Below, one piece after another: positions 63,959 through 64,000 of a stretch of 64,000 nucleotides of DNA. The stretch's first letter is position 1; the number at the start of each line of letters is the position of its first letter. The position numbers and the translations under genes are program-made. Below the pieces are notes generated by a model. It ran no database searches and was not told the origin of the DNA. It worked only from the letters and a program-made list of their open reading frames with translations. This DNA is from Amaricoccus macauensis_A. Lineage in GTDB: Bacteria > Pseudomonadota > Alphaproteobacteria > Rhodobacterales > Rhodobacteraceae. Location of the stretch: NCBI RefSeq assembly GCF_049800915.1, contig NZ_JBNAFY010000003.1, forward strand, positions 124,001 through 188,000. The letters run 5' to 3'.

Positions 63959-64000
63959 GCGACTAGACTCCACAGATATTCGCAAGGCTGCGTCCGTCCA

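Noticed and set aside
1..64000. Search for tRNA or rRNA genes, IS elements, attachment sites and CRISPR arrays
   Set aside because: No conserved T-loop context, transposase, integrase or evenly spaced 25-40-bp repeat arrays were seen by eye.

Overview
The window is a GC-rich, densely packed chromosomal segment of an alphaproteobacterium, most likely a marine Rhodobacterales (Roseobacter-group) member. The evidence is the gene content and style: a complete mreB-mreC-mreD-mrdA-rodA elongation operon, a DUF4212/ActP-type symporter pair with CBS-DUF294 and PAS-exonuclease partners, ETF-ubiquinone oxidoreductase next to a TPR protein and ispE, short DUF465 proteins, CcrM-like GATTC sites and one perfect CtrA-type box. 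No rRNA, tRNA, insertion sequence, prophage or CRISPR array was recognised.

Layout. 1-6.2 kb: a carbohydrate catabolism and uptake cluster with a truncated ABC solute-binding protein, a Gfo/Idh/MocA oxidoreductase, a ManD-type mannonate dehydratase, a GntR-like operator, a possible 26-codon leader ORF and an SSS symporter. 6.2-9.7 kb: asparaginase and aspartase (asparagine to fumarate), then a lone isoprenyl transferase. 9.9-17.4 kb: ActP, its DUF4212 small subunit, a cNMP/CBS/DUF294 protein, a PAS-DEDDh exonuclease fusion and a WecA-like glycan initiator. 17.8-21.1 kb: a DksA-like protein, two glycine-zipper lipoproteins (one with an OmpA domain), an SH3 exported protein and a glutamine amidotransferase. 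21.4-27.1 kb: the rod-shape operon. 27.1-35.1 kb: a hydroxyacid dehydrogenase, an acid phosphatase, DUF465, a three-gene hydrolase operon downstream of a CtrA-like box, and an AraC-Ogt repair protein.

35.2-45.8 kb: nth and a PfkB kinase (coupled), a GNAT-like protein, DUF421, a PRC-barrel protein, a chemoreceptor with an unknown periplasmic partner, HIT, zinc finger and polA. 45.8-46.4 kb: a gene-free stretch with an 11-bp repeat array and four stem-loops. 46.4-54.7 kb: DUF465, EamA, TrmN6-like, DUF2007, prenyl synthase, ispE, TPR, ETF-QO and greA. 54.8-64 kb: a membrane protein of unknown function, mobA, azlCD, mscL, pheT, a MarR/EamA divergent pair with twin operators, and a multi-TM chemoreceptor.

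The most unusual non-coding signal is three intergenic arrays (about 8.9, 33.8 and 45.9 kb) of direct repeats with an exact 11-bp period and a shared TATG(G/C)N6 theme. Two of them are nearly the same sequence, and all three lie 3' of a gene on the same strand. The best functional leads are the CtrA-boxed hydrolase operon, the chemoreceptor with its small periplasmic partner, and the acetate-symporter/PAS-exonuclease block.
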